Source: Lewinella sp. IMCC34183 (GTDB lineage: Bacteria; Bacteroidota; Bacteroidia; Chitinophagales; Saprospiraceae). Taken from it: a stretch of 64,000 bases of DNA. Positions 26,880 to 35,370 of the stretch are shown piece by piece. Both the position numbers and the translations under genes were made by a program. Below the pieces are notes generated by a model. The model worked only from the letters and a program-made list of their open reading frames with translations, had not been told where the DNA came from and did no database searches. How positions within the stretch are numbered: position 1 is the stretch's first letter; each line of letters opens with the position of its first letter. Location of the stretch: contig NZ_QMEM01000004.1 in the NCBI RefSeq assembly GCF_003390915.1, positions 248,001 through 312,000 of the forward strand. Reading direction: 5' to 3'.

Positions 26880-27659
26880 ATGGCGGCTGAAAGTCAACCC
26901 TCCCAGGAAGCCTACAAGCCCGTACGTACCATTTTGGTTTCACAGCCTGAACCCGAACGCAGCCCGTTCGCCAAGCTGGAAGAAAAGTACGGGCTGAAGA
27001 TCGACTGGCGTCCCTTCATCGAAGTAAAGGGGCTCTCCGAGAAGGAGTTCCGCAAGGAACGGATCCGCCCCGATGAGTACTCAGCGGTCATCTTCACCTC
27101 CAAGCTGGCCATCGAGCACTTTTTTCGCCTCTGCAAGGCCCTGCGCATCGAGATGAGCCAGGAAACGAAGTACTACTGCATGACGGAGGCAATCGCCAAC
27201 TACCTGCAGAAGTTCATCGTGTACCGCAAGCGAAAGGTCTTCTACGGCCAGCGCACGATCCAGGACCTGGCTCCTACCCTCAAGAAACACCGCAGCAAGG
27301 AGAAATTCCTGCTGCCTACCGGCAACCTCGGCTCCGAGTTCGTCTCCCAGTACCTCGACGAGAACAACTTCGACTGGACGCCGGCCCTCATGTACCTCAC
27401 CGTCTCCGCCGACCTCAGCGACCTTGAAGACGTATTCTACGACGTACTGATCTTCTACAGCCCCCTCGGCATCGATTCGCTGTACGAGAACTTCCCGGAC
27501 TTCAAGCAGCGGGATACGCGTCTCGCCGTGGCCGGCCGCAAGACGACCGCGGCCGTGGAGCGCCACGGACTTACCGTCAATATCGCCCCCAACCCTCCCC
27601 AGGTACCGAGCATGGGCATGGCATTGGAGAACTACCTCAAGCAGTCCAACAAAAAGTAA
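26880..27659 (+). CDS. hemD: uroporphyrinogen-III synthase
   Basis: A 259-residue HemD-type protein that would close hydroxymethylbilane to uroporphyrinogen III in tetrapyrrole synthesis. Sequence identity across HemD is low, but the order of marks fits: an N-terminal strand RTILVSQPEP, the AVIFTSKLAIEHFF block, the second-domain linker FYGQRTIQDLAP, the LLPTGNLGSEF strand and the C-terminal DVLIFYSPLGIDSLYENFPDF ... RLAVAGRKTTAAVERHGLTV region, where S/T-P-x-x-V/I-x-x-L and A-x-G-x-x-T are the family blocks. It abuts the NUDIX gene with no spacer. hemB lies elsewhere in the window. Confidence 0.85.
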   Translation: MAAESQPSQEAYKPVRTILVSQPEPERSPFAKLEEKYGLKIDWRPFIEVKGLSEKEFRKERIRPDEYSAVIFTSKLAIEHFFRLCKALRIEMSQETKYYCMTEAIANYLQKFIVYRKRKVFYGQRTIQDLAPTLKKHRSKEKFLLPTGNLGSEFVSQYLDENNFDWTPALMYLTVSADLSDLEDVFYDVLIFYSPLGIDSLYENFPDFKQRDTRLAVAGRKTTAAVERHGLTVNIAPNPPQVPSMGMALENYLKQSNKK

Positions 27660-28298
27660 ATGGACGCTACCGCGCCGGGTGCCGACCGCCTGCAGCGGAT
27701 CCGTACACGTCTGCACAACGGTGACCTGCCCGGCTACGCCGTGCAGGAGCGTATGGGTCACGCCCTGCGACAGCACCACCGCGAAGCCCCCACCAACGCC
27801 CGGGCGGCGGCGGTACTCGCGCTCTTCTATCCCATCGACGGCGTACTCCACCTGCTCTTCATCCAGCGGACCAGCCCGCCCGGCGACCGCCACGGCGGAC
27901 AGGTATCCTTTCCCGGCGGAGCCGCCGATCCCATCGACCGTAACGCGGCAGCCACCGCACTGCGCGAGGCCCGCGAGGAAGTCGGCGTCGACCCGCAATC
28001 CGTCGAGCTCCTCGGCGAACTCACACCGCTCTACATACCAATCAGTAATTTCCTGGTCAACCCCTTCGTAGGCTACACTCCCGTACGTCCCGACTTTATC
28101 CTGCAAACCAGCGAGGTACAGCGTATCCTGGAACTTCCCTTCGTAGGCTTCTTCGGCCCGCAGGCGGTTGCCTACCGCGACAAAACCCTCTACAACGGGC
28201 GTATCCTCGAGGAAGTTCCCCACTGGGAGGTCTCCGGAGAGTCCGTCTGGGGGGCTACGGCCATGATGGTAGGGGAACTGGTGGAGATGGGGAGATAG
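27660..28298 (+). CDS. NUDIX hydrolase, CoA pyrophosphatase-like
   Basis: A 212-residue NUDIX protein. LLFIQRTSPPGDRHGGQVSFPGGAADP (about residues 65-91, with GGQVSFPGG) is the CoA-pyrophosphatase extension placed before the NUDIX box, and TALREAREEVGVD gives the catalytic REx2EE core (Arg102, Glu103, Glu106, Glu107). Such enzymes cleave CoA or its derivatives to phosphopantetheine and 3',5'-ADP. The ATG follows the hemD TAA immediately, so the two are translated together. It is the last gene before the tandem repeat block. Confidence 0.88.
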   Translation: MDATAPGADRLQRIRTRLHNGDLPGYAVQERMGHALRQHHREAPTNARAAAVLALFYPIDGVLHLLFIQRTSPPGDRHGGQVSFPGGAADPIDRNAAATALREAREEVGVDPQSVELLGELTPLYIPISNFLVNPFVGYTPVRPDFILQTSEVQRILELPFVGFFGPQAVAYRDKTLYNGRILEEVPHWEVSGESVWGATAMMVGELVEMGR

Positions 28299-28300
28299 TA

Positions 28301-28577
28301 CTGTAGTTCTGTAGTTCTGTAGTTCTGTAGTTCTTTAGTTCTGTAGTCGCCCACTGCTGATGCGTCCGGCTACCAGCGAGCGATACTACAGAACTATCAG
28401 CGAGCACAGCGAGCGCTACTACCGAACTACAGAACTACCAGCGAGCACAGCGAGCGATACTACAGAACTACAGAACTACCAGCGAGCACAGCGAGCGATA
28501 CTACCGAACTACCAGCGAGCACAGCGAGCGATACTACCGAACTACAGAACTACCAGCGAGCACAGCGAGCGCTACTA
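28301..28577. repeat. tandem repeat block built from 8-bp and 33/41-bp units
   Basis: No gene. It opens with six near copies of CTGTAGTT (28301-28348). After a short unique stretch come five copies of CAGCGAGCACAGCGAGCG beginning at 28398, 28439, 28480, 28513 and 28554, with spacings 41, 41, 33 and 41; a shortened copy is at about 28373. The 8-base difference equals one extra ACTACAGA word, which is the complement of the opening repeat, so both halves can pair into long hairpins. It separates two convergent genes. Confidence 0.85.
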
Positions 28578-28799
28578 CTAAGCAAACCCCTTAAATACCT
28601 CGCTAAGCATGAAGGCTTCCTCTTCCAGAAAACTTTCGAGGGAGCGTTCCTTCTTGGGGTGATCGGTTACCGGGGCCTCCTTCATCTCTGATCGCACCTC
28701 GCGGAGGACGCTGTAAAAGAGTACAGGCTCGCGCACGAGCAGGTCGCGGATGGCGGCCTTGAGTCTGGCGCGGCCTTCGGTGTCGGGGGTGGTGTCCAT
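28578..28799 (-). CDS. small hypothetical protein resembling the antitoxin C-terminus
   Basis: A 73-residue acidic, helical protein beginning MDTTPDTEGRARLKAAIRDLL. Its layout (LKAAIRDLLVREPVLFYSVLREVRSEMKE, a charged linker, then FMLSEVFKGFA at the end) matches the C-terminal half of the protein at 29281-29679 (LKKTIVKTLETDPDVLTEIFSEIRDKKK, linker, FDELDEVFRALA), so the two may be paralogues. It follows the broken Doc gene by 20 bases on the same strand. A role as a second antitoxin-like protein is speculation based on this likeness and place. Confidence 0.5.
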   Translation of the reverse strand: MDTTPDTEGRARLKAAIRDLLVREPVLFYSVLREVRSEMKEAPVTDHPKKERSLESFLEEEAFMLSEVFKGFA

Positions 28800-28819
28800 A
28801 TGTGCTGACTTGGGTAGTG

Positions 28820-29278
28820 CTATAACCCCGGCGCGACGGTGATGTTGGCGGCAAACCAGGCGCGGCAGGCTTCGAGGCTCACTTGGCCGGCGGCCACCTC
28901 AAGGGTGAAGTTGATCAGCATTTCGTTTCTCGTGCCCGCTAACTTTGGAAAAAGCCGTCCTTCGACTATCACCTGCTGGATGTCCCTGGATAGATCACTT
29001 CCGTTCAGGCGGAGAAACAGTTTTGCTGCCTCCTATCCAGTACGCTTATTTCCGTCTTGGAACACATGGTTGCTGATTATGCTGAACATGTACACCGCAG
29101 CCTTGTCATGAAGTGCCGGGTAAAGCGAGTCTCCAAAAACCACACTGCTTACTGATTCTACGAGATAATCAAGAGATTGAGCATGCAAGAGATTATTAGG
29201 TGATACAAAATGTCCTCCGAAGCGCTGAACCGTGGCGTGGTTGATGTAAATCACCTCTTCTTTGCTCAGGTAACCCAT
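28820..29278 (-). pseudogene. Doc/Fic-family toxin interrupted by an in-frame TAG
   Basis: The frame gives a Doc-type protein: VIYINHATVQRFGG at the start and the Fic catalytic motif HVFQDGNKRTG at residues 71-81. Codon 82 is TAG (29033-29035), yet the same frame stays open beyond it for 70 more codons with the expected next helix EAAKLFLRLNG and a plausible C-terminus ending ITVAPGL, stop at 28820-28822. The stop therefore replaces one residue in the normal Fic spacing and nothing else is out of frame. Doc toxins phosphorylate EF-Tu. Unless the amber codon is read through, the product is truncated right after the active site. The antitoxin gene ends 2 bases upstream. Confidence 0.8.
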
Positions 29279-29280
29279 CG

Positions 29281-29679
29281 TTAGGCCAGCGCCCGAAATA
29301 CCTCGTCCAGTTCGTCAAAATCTTGATTGACCAAGCCCTTAATCTTAAGCTGTCTACTTTTCTTCTTTTTGTCTCTGATTTCACTGAAAATTTCAGTCAG
29401 TACATCGGGATCGGTCTCAAGCGTTTTAACAATCGTTTTCTTAAGATCACTTTTGAACCGCTTCTTACCATTTTCTCCCAGACGTTCATATATCGCAGCA
29501 GCATTATGTAGCCTATAACCCGCTTTAGGATTGATAACCCCTGGCGTACTCCGATAGTGTGACCGGACTGATTTTGTACTAGTCTTAACTTCAATTGTGA
29601 AGGACCCCCTCACCTGCTTAATGGGGGTTTTAGTAACTTTTTTTTGTCCGGTTTTCCTTATGTGCTTCGCCATAACCAT
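29281..29679 (-). CDS. putative antitoxin of a Doc toxin-antitoxin pair
   Basis: A 132-residue basic protein with a Lys-rich N-terminus (MAKHIRKTGQKKVTKTP) and a helical C-terminal half (SDLKKTIVKTLETDPDVLTEIFSEIRDKKKK ... FDELDEVFRALA). It is not Phd by sequence. The antitoxin role is inferred from position: same strand, stop two bases before the doc start, as in type II operons. Base composition is clearly lower in GC than the neighbouring genes, pointing to recent acquisition. A second ATG at 29673 is an equally good start. Confidence 0.6.
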   Translation of the reverse strand: MVMAKHIRKTGQKKVTKTPIKQVRGSFTIEVKTSTKSVRSHYRSTPGVINPKAGYRLHNAAAIYERLGENGKKRFKSDLKKTIVKTLETDPDVLTEIFSEIRDKKKKSRQLKIKGLVNQDFDELDEVFRALA

Positions 29680-29696
29680 TACTATTAAAAGAGTAA
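29679..29696 (-). promoter_or_regulatory. possible operator of the toxin-antitoxin operon
   Basis: Inverted repeat TTACT (29679-29683), 8 bases, AGTAA (29692-29696) covering the start of the antitoxin gene, a usual place for autoregulation. Short arms, so only suggestive. Confidence 0.3.
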
Positions 29697-29735
29697 CGCC
29701 CCAAAAACTTCGGAAGTTACCAGCGCCCTGCCGCC

Positions 29736-30425
29736 CTATATTTCCGCGTTATGCCGCGAACGGTACCCCTCGGAATGCCGGGGAATGTGGTGGGTAGCCC
29801 GAAACCAGAATCCGGCCACGATGCCGAAGACGAAGCCCCCGATGTGCGCCCACCAGGCGATGCCCGTGCCGGCACTATCGCCCAGACTGGCGTAGCCGGC
29901 CGAAGATTGCTGGTAAAACCAAAACCCCAAAAACAGGAAGGCCGGTATGTTGATCCGAAAAAAGAAGAAGTAGCCCCGCACGTTAGACCGCGGGAAGAGC
30001 ACGATGTAGGCCCCCATCACCGCCGAGAGGGCACCGCTAGCTCCGACGGCCGGCACCTCGCTGCCCCAGTTGAAGTACAGGTGACACAGCCCCGCCGCGA
30101 TACCGCCCAAAAAGTAAAAGATTACGAAGCGCAGGCTCCCCACCGTGGCCTCGATGTTGTCGGCGAAGATCCACATGTACAGCATGTTGCCGATCAGGTG
30201 CAGCCACCCGCCGTGCAGGAAGATACTCGTGATGAGCGTTTCGTAGCCCTCCCCCGCCTCCAGGCGGGCGGGTATCGTGCCCCACTCATAGATGAACGCC
30301 TGTCCCGCTTCCGGCCCCAGGCTGTACTGATAGGCGTAGATCAGCACGTTGAGCGCGATCAGGCCGTACGCGAAGTGGGGGCGGTGGCCGCCGCGGACCT
30401 GATCATCGCCGGTGGGGAAGAACAT
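29736..30425 (-). CDS. rhomboid family intramembrane serine protease
   Basis: A 229-residue polytopic protease. Catalytic Ser130 is in GASGALSAVMGAY, His194 in WWAHIGGFVFG, and the L1-loop/H2 region LITSIFLHGGWLHLIGNMLYMWIF carries the usual HxxxN pair. Six membrane helices are seen, without the extra seventh of mitochondrial types. It would cut single-pass membrane proteins within the bilayer; its substrate is unknown. Short bacterial architecture with no added domain. Confidence 0.94.
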   Translation of the reverse strand: MFFPTGDDQVRGGHRPHFAYGLIALNVLIYAYQYSLGPEAGQAFIYEWGTIPARLEAGEGYETLITSIFLHGGWLHLIGNMLYMWIFADNIEATVGSLRFVIFYFLGGIAAGLCHLYFNWGSEVPAVGASGALSAVMGAYIVLFPRSNVRGYFFFFRINIPAFLFLGFWFYQQSSAGYASLGDSAGTGIAWWAHIGGFVFGIVAGFWFRATHHIPRHSEGYRSRHNAEI

Positions 30426-30616
30426 GGGATATATAGTTTACCGGGTACAACGCGCTATGGACCATAGCGGGCAAACCTCCGCGAGATCCATAGTTTACTA
30501 CGTACAAGGTACCACATACGCTACCGGGCGATGCGCTACCGGCATGCGCGAAGCGAGCAGACCCGCATATCTTAAACCGTAAAGGGTATATGCTAAATTG
30601 TGTACGCCAACTCTCT

Positions 30617-31012
30617 CTACTCCAGCAGCCGGACAGTAAGCCGGTAAGGGGCCGGATCGTCCACGGCGGCATCCGGGTAGGGCAACAACTCGGTCAGCTG
30701 CAGGGGCCCCAGATCGGTCGCAATGGCGTTGCCGTCAACGGTGACGGTCTCGGAGGTAAGGATGCCGTCGCGCAGCACCTCCACGGCCACCACGGCCCGG
30801 CCCGCCTGGATGCACTGTACACCGCGCGGACAGCGGCTGTCCTCCAGTACGCGTACGAAGGTGAAGAAATCCGGGGCCTTGCGCGTGGCCCGCAGGTGAT
30901 TGCCGGCCGTGAGGCCCAGGGGCTGCTCGGGCTCGACGACGAAGGTACCCTCCGCCAGGCGGGGGCTACAGGCGAGGAGGAGGGGCAGCAGGGCGAGGGG
31001 GACGTACTTCAT
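30617..31012 (-). CDS. small lipoprotein of unknown function
   Basis: A 131-residue protein with a lipoprotein signal (MKYVPLALLPLLLACS, lipobox Cys15). The mature part is a compact beta-rich domain with DSRCPRGVQCIQAGRAVVAVEV, a cysteine pair in a motif seen in many small uncharacterised lipoproteins. The ATG overlaps the TGA of the upstream gene by one base (TGATG at 31010-31014), so translation is coupled to it. No function is proposed. Confidence 0.7.
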   Translation of the reverse strand: MKYVPLALLPLLLACSPRLAEGTFVVEPEQPLGLTAGNHLRATRKAPDFFTFVRVLEDSRCPRGVQCIQAGRAVVAVEVLRDGILTSETVTVDGNAIATDLGPLQLTELLPYPDAAVDDPAPYRLTVRLLE

Positions 31013-32457
31013 CAGCGGGCCTCGTAGGTCATCTTCACCAGCCGCAGGCGGTTGCGGTGCTCGCTGGGCAGCACCAGCTCGTTGGCGGCTACCTGTATTC
31101 CGTCACGGAAACGCAGCCGAAGGTTGAGATCTCGGGTATGGAAGAGACTGTTGCGGTCGAACTCGCCACGGGGGTTGAGGACGTACTGGCTCACCGTATT
31201 TTCAAAGCGGATTTCGTCGTTGAAGAGGAAACGCAGCTGACTGGGCGTCTCCATCAGGAAGAAGCTCGAGTAGACGCCGTTGTCGTCCTGGCTATACTGC
31301 TTCTTGTGCATGATGTTGCTCCAGTGGGGCGAGCCGTCGGGGTTGATGGCGAAGACGACGATCTCGTCGAGGTGGAAGTCGACCAGCGGCCGCCCGCCGT
31401 AGGTATTCAGCAGCTGGTTTTGGGCGGCGGCGCCCCGGCGTTGCAGCTGCCGGTCGCGCTCGGTGAGCATGATCATGCCCCCGTCGCGGCGCAGGATGGC
31501 GTCGCGCACCGTCAGGTCGTTGATGCCGGGGCGGCGCTTGTTGAACTTGCGGCCCTCCACATTCTTCACCAGGTTCAGGGGAAACTTCGAGAAGCGGGGC
31601 TTGAGCTCCTCGCGGGGATTGTCGGGATTGATCCACAAGTAGAAATAGCCCTCGGAGCGCACGAAATCCTTGGTGGAGTACAGTCCGCCCGCCACCAGCC
31701 GCCGGTTGAGGTTATCGTAGCGGAAGAAGACGTCGTAGGTAAGGCTGTCGCCGAGGTTCACCTCGAACTTGTCGCGAACGGCCCCGTCGGCCCGCTGGGT
31801 AAACACCTCGTAGCGGTGCTTCTTGCGCCGGCTTTTGAAGTTGTCGCGCTCCACGACGAAGTACATATCGCCGGAGTTGCTGATCTCGGCCTGCAGGAAG
31901 TCGTCGTTGTAGAAGAACTTCTCGGGCTCCAGTACGCGGTCGTACAGGAGTTGCATGCTATCCAGGTCGATCCCCAGGTAACGCGCCTTGCTCTGTTGCT
32001 CGACCATCAGCAGCAGTAGCTTGCTCTCGTCCTCGGAGCGGTAAATATCGTCTTCGGGGGTGGTGATGAAGAGGCCGAAGTCGACCAGGGTCACGCTGTC
32101 CTGCAGGTTACCCGCCGGATTGTACCGGTCGAGTTGCAGGTGGTTGCGCCCGCGGTCCCGGAACATGTAGAGCAGATGGAAGCCGGTGCCGTCCTGGGCG
32201 GCAATCGTTTCCAGTATCCGGATGTTGCGGCCGCGGAGTTCCAGTTCCTTTTCCCAGCTCTCGTTCATGCTGCGTCCGTAGGCGGTGAGCAGGTGCTTGT
32301 TCTCGCGGTCCTGCAGCAGCAATACCTGACCGCCGAGCTTGCCGACGAGGCTGTACTTCGTATCGTTGCGCATCGGGATTTCCTCGCTGACGGTAAGGAC
32401 CTGGGCACGTACGCAGGTGCAGAGGAAGAGAGAAATGAAAAAAATCAGGGTTCGCAT
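31012..32457 (-). CDS. secreted protein of unknown function, possible propeller
   Basis: A 481-residue protein read from MRTLIFFISLFLCTCVRAQ at 32457, a good Sec signal; 67 codons of Pro-rich open frame upstream are not part of it. The body alternates short hydrophobic strands with charged turns (LVGKLGGQVLLLQDRENKHLLTAYG; MYFVVERDNF; GGMIMLTERD; DEIVVFAINPDGSPHW), suggesting a beta-propeller-like fold. Its style resembles the DUF6770-like protein at 35367-36878, though they are not close copies. It is translationally coupled to the small lipoprotein downstream. Function not recognised. Confidence 0.7.
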   Translation of the reverse strand: MRTLIFFISLFLCTCVRAQVLTVSEEIPMRNDTKYSLVGKLGGQVLLLQDRENKHLLTAYGRSMNESWEKELELRGRNIRILETIAAQDGTGFHLLYMFRDRGRNHLQLDRYNPAGNLQDSVTLVDFGLFITTPEDDIYRSEDESKLLLLMVEQQSKARYLGIDLDSMQLLYDRVLEPEKFFYNDDFLQAEISNSGDMYFVVERDNFKSRRKKHRYEVFTQRADGAVRDKFEVNLGDSLTYDVFFRYDNLNRRLVAGGLYSTKDFVRSEGYFYLWINPDNPREELKPRFSKFPLNLVKNVEGRKFNKRRPGINDLTVRDAILRRDGGMIMLTERDRQLQRRGAAAQNQLLNTYGGRPLVDFHLDEIVVFAINPDGSPHWSNIMHKKQYSQDDNGVYSSFFLMETPSQLRFLFNDEIRFENTVSQYVLNPRGEFDRNSLFHTRDLNLRLRFRDGIQVAANELVLPSEHRNRLRLVKMTYEAR

Positions 32458-32672
32458 AACCGGGCGGATCGGGGGTGACTGACGAATTTGGGGGACGGCC
32501 GAGGTCTCCCAAGGTACTGGTTTAGACAGCGTTGGGGGGTAGTAAGTTTTGACGGGCGGCTTGCGGGGCGGTGGGCGGAGGCCCTGCGGCGGCGGCGTTA
32601 ATCCGTCACGAACCACAATGTCGCTACCCCGACGGCAGTTACATAGCAGACCCCGCATGTACGGTTTCCTGT

Positions 32673-33674
32673 ATGTCCAGACTTCGTTCCCCCGACCAGA
32701 TCAAGGCGATCTCCATCTTCGGGGTAGTTTTCATTCATGCTTCCGTCCTCCTGGGTCAGGACCACCTGGCCCTGGGCATCGCGCGTAACCTGTTCCGCTT
32801 CGACGTGCCCTGCTTCATCATGCTGTGGGCCTTCTTCTTCGAGCGCTCGTACGCCCGCCGCGACCGGGAGGACCGCCGCGACTACACCCTCGATCGCTTT
32901 ATCGATCTCTTCAAGGATTATCTGGGGTGGAGCATCCTCTACTTCCTGGTACTTGCGGACTGGGGTTCCCTGACCCCCGCCAAGGTACTGACCACCCACT
33001 TCGCCGGTTACGGCTGGTCGGGACAGTACTTTTTCATCGTGCTGTTTCAGCTGCTGTTCCTGTTCCCGCTTATCCGCTTCATTTACTCACGGCGGGTCTT
33101 GCGCTACCTCAGCCTGGCGGTACTTTCGGTGGTGCTCGTCGCGTACGGATACGCTTACGACCACCTGCCGGACCTGGTGCAAAAGCTCGGGGAGCGGCCC
33201 TTTTACCTCTGGGTACCCTGCACCTTCGCCGGCATTGCGCTGGCCCGCGGGAAGTTCCCCCCGCTGCCGGCCTGGAGTTGGCTCGCGGTGGTGCTGATCC
33301 CGTTGGAAATGTACCTCCTCGACAGTTTTGGCCGCAACCACTACAGCCACGCGACGCCGGTGGTGATGGTGACGTCCGTGCTGCTGTTCGCTTCCGTGGT
33401 CCAGGCCGACCGGTGGGTGCGCGGCAGGCGGGCGCGGCGCGGCGCGGCCTTTCTGGGCAGCCGTACGCTCATCGTCTTTCTGGCCAATCCGCTGATCATC
33501 CATATCCTCATGCCCTTCCTGCCCGAGCTGCTGGCGGGGATACGGAATCCCGGATTGATGCTGTCCATCGCGCTGTTACTGACCGTCTTCGTCATCAGCG
33601 TGTGCCTCCTGATCGGTGCGCTCAGGAACCGGGTGCGGGCGGCCCTGCTCCGCCCCGTTCGGACGTTGCGCTGA
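32673..33674 (+). CDS. acyltransferase family 3 membrane protein
   Basis: A 333-residue protein with about ten membrane helices. The N-terminus SRLRSPDQIKAISIFGVVFIHASVLL has the family order R-x-x-D-x-x-K-x-x-x-I-x-x-V-x-x-H, with the catalytic-type His in VFIHAS. Members O-acylate exopolysaccharides, O-antigen or other cell-surface sugars. Start at ATG 32673; earlier in-frame starts add 34 residues unlike the family. It is divergent from the secreted protein before it and has no glycan cluster around it, so the acceptor cannot be named. Confidence 0.8.
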   Translation: MSRLRSPDQIKAISIFGVVFIHASVLLGQDHLALGIARNLFRFDVPCFIMLWAFFFERSYARRDREDRRDYTLDRFIDLFKDYLGWSILYFLVLADWGSLTPAKVLTTHFAGYGWSGQYFFIVLFQLLFLFPLIRFIYSRRVLRYLSLAVLSVVLVAYGYAYDHLPDLVQKLGERPFYLWVPCTFAGIALARGKFPPLPAWSWLAVVLIPLEMYLLDSFGRNHYSHATPVVMVTSVLLFASVVQADRWVRGRRARRGAAFLGSRTLIVFLANPLIIHILMPFLPELLAGIRNPGLMLSIALLLTVFVISVCLLIGALRNRVRAALLRPVRTLR

Positions 33675-34008
33675 AAAACTTTGCACAACATCGCGAATGG
33701 CCCCAACCTTAACCTTTTTGCCGCCCAGCGGCCGTTTGTGATCAATTATTTGCCCATACCTGCCGTAGCTTGGGGGATATGTGCGCGTGCTTTCGGACAT
33801 ATGTGAATCATCTTGGCGAAAGGTCGGATCAGCAGGCGTCCCCCTCCCGGCCCGGGAGCGGCGGCGGCGGAAATCCTTACTATCTTTAGTCAGTGATCTC
33901 GTGCCATTCCTTGGTTTTGAGATCGCTCTTACCACATTCACTCCGCCTTCTCCGGACGCTCCCACCTCGCTCCGTTATCCGACGGTCCGGTCCTAATTAG
34001 TTCCCCCT
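33675..34008. other. gene-free intergenic region
   Basis: 334 bases without a credible gene; short open frames here lack codon bias and domain signal. It holds a perfect small palindrome CTCCCGG-C-CCGGGAG (about 33845-33859) and a -7-like TATCTTTA at 33881-33888, about 120 bases before the M48 gene. No terminator with a clear T-run was seen after the acyltransferase gene. Confidence 0.6.
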
Positions 34009-35370
34009 TTGAGACAGACCTATTCCGTTTCGGTATTCGTATGGTTATTTCTTTTGATTCAGGCGACCCTTGCCGGCCAGGCGGGCCCCTACCTTCCCGC
34101 AGATACCACCGCGCTCTTTGCCCGGCTGGAGAGCCTTACGGCCGAGTGTATCGCACGCTTGCCCGCAGACAGTCCGGGTGCCGTGGCGGAAGTCTACCGA
34201 GACCGCGCCGAGGACCTCCGCACCGGCATCAGCGCCGGGGATTACCTGTTCCGTTCCGACCTGCAGCAATTCGTGGATGGGATGTTCCGTACACTCATCG
34301 ACGCCAATGGCCTCTCCCTGGACCCAGTGGTACTCATCAGCCGTTCGCCAGCCGTGAATGCCAGCAGCCTGGGCGATGGACTGTTCGTTATCAATATCGG
34401 CCTGCTGCGCCGCATTCGGAATTCGGATGAGCTAGCCTTCGTGTTTGCCCACGAGCTCTCCCACGACCAGCTGGCACACCTGGCCCGCAAGCTTGAGGTC
34501 ATTGCCGAACAGGACACCGAGGCCAGCAGTGAACGAGAGCGGGAGCGGGCCATGCGGCGGCGGTTACGCCGGGAGGGGCGGGCGCGGGTCATGGAGGACC
34601 TGCGCGATGCCGTATACGAAAACCGCCGGCACAGCCGGGCGGCGGAACTGTCCGCCGATTCTCTGGGAAAACAGTACCTCGCCCGTAGCGGGTACGCCGA
34701 CTCCGCCATGCTACGCGCCCTGCAATTGCTGCGCGACTACGAACCCTTCGTCCTGCCCGACTCGGCGGTAGTGCGCGGTTTCCAGACCCGTACCTACCCC
34801 TTCAAGGAAAAGTGGATCGCCGAGCCTGCCCAGCTGTTTGGCGGATCGTTCGGCGGTGCCGACGCAGATGACCCCAACGCAGCTTTCTGGGCCAAGGATA
34901 GCCTCTCTACCCACCCCGACCTCGAGCACCGCCTCGACCGCGCGGCCACCTCTTCCGCCACCGCGGGACGGGCGCCCGCTGCCCACCCCTTTGCGGAAAT
35001 CAGCCGCAGGGAAATTATCACCCGCTACCTCGAGCGCGGACTTAGCGCCCACGCTCTTTGCCTCGCGCTGGCCGCCCGGGAAGAGCAGCCCGATGAAGTC
35101 TTTTATGCCTTAGCCGCCGGTAAGGGCCTCCTGAATACCTACCGGTCAGTGCGCGAACACCACTTCGACCGGCATATCCCCCCCACCGCCTACTTCGACG
35201 ATCCGGGAGCCAGCCAATTGCTGCGCCTGCTGCACCAGATCCGCAACAGCGAACTGAAAAAACTCACCCTTGCCTACCTGGAGGATCGGGTCGCCGAATT
35301 TCCGGACGACCCGCGTGCTACCGCACTTCAGGAGGAGGCTATTCTTTACTTCAACACTATTGACGAATGA
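34009..35370 (+). CDS. M48-family zinc metallopeptidase, secreted
   Basis: A 453-residue protein with a signal peptide (about 1-23) and an M48 peptidase domain. Zinc site His148-Glu149-x-x-His152 in FAHELSHDQLAHL, third ligand Glu213 in AAELSADSLGKQYL (E-x-x-x-D), and the usual lead-in SLGDGLFVINIGLLRRIRNSDELAFV. This is the BepA/LoiP-like periplasmic branch that clears or matures envelope proteins. The C-terminal third (350-450) is helical, repeat-like and of unknown role. Start is TTG at 34009; the in-frame signal peptide supports it. The last 4 bases overlap the next gene (ATGA). Confidence 0.87.
   Translation: MRQTYSVSVFVWLFLLIQATLAGQAGPYLPADTTALFARLESLTAECIARLPADSPGAVAEVYRDRAEDLRTGISAGDYLFRSDLQQFVDGMFRTLIDANGLSLDPVVLISRSPAVNASSLGDGLFVINIGLLRRIRNSDELAFVFAHELSHDQLAHLARKLEVIAEQDTEASSERERERAMRRRLRREGRARVMEDLRDAVYENRRHSRAAELSADSLGKQYLARSGYADSAMLRALQLLRDYEPFVLPDSAVVRGFQTRTYPFKEKWIAEPAQLFGGSFGGADADDPNAAFWAKDSLSTHPDLEHRLDRAATSSATAGRAPAAHPFAEISRREIITRYLERGLSAHALCLALAAREEQPDEVFYALAAGKGLLNTYRSVREHHFDRHIPPTAYFDDPGASQLLRLLHQIRNSELKKLTLAYLEDRVAEFPDDPRATALQEEAILYFNTIDE

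Noticed and set aside
28360-28581. 73-codon open frame in the tandem repeat block
   Set aside because: Composed only of repeat translation (ERYYRT, STASDTTEL); it ends in the convergent gene and has no coding features.
33576-33965. 129-codon open frame on the minus strand covering the 334-base gap
   Set aside because: Starts in low-complexity sequence, overlaps the acyltransferase gene and shows no domain or signal; treated as non-coding.
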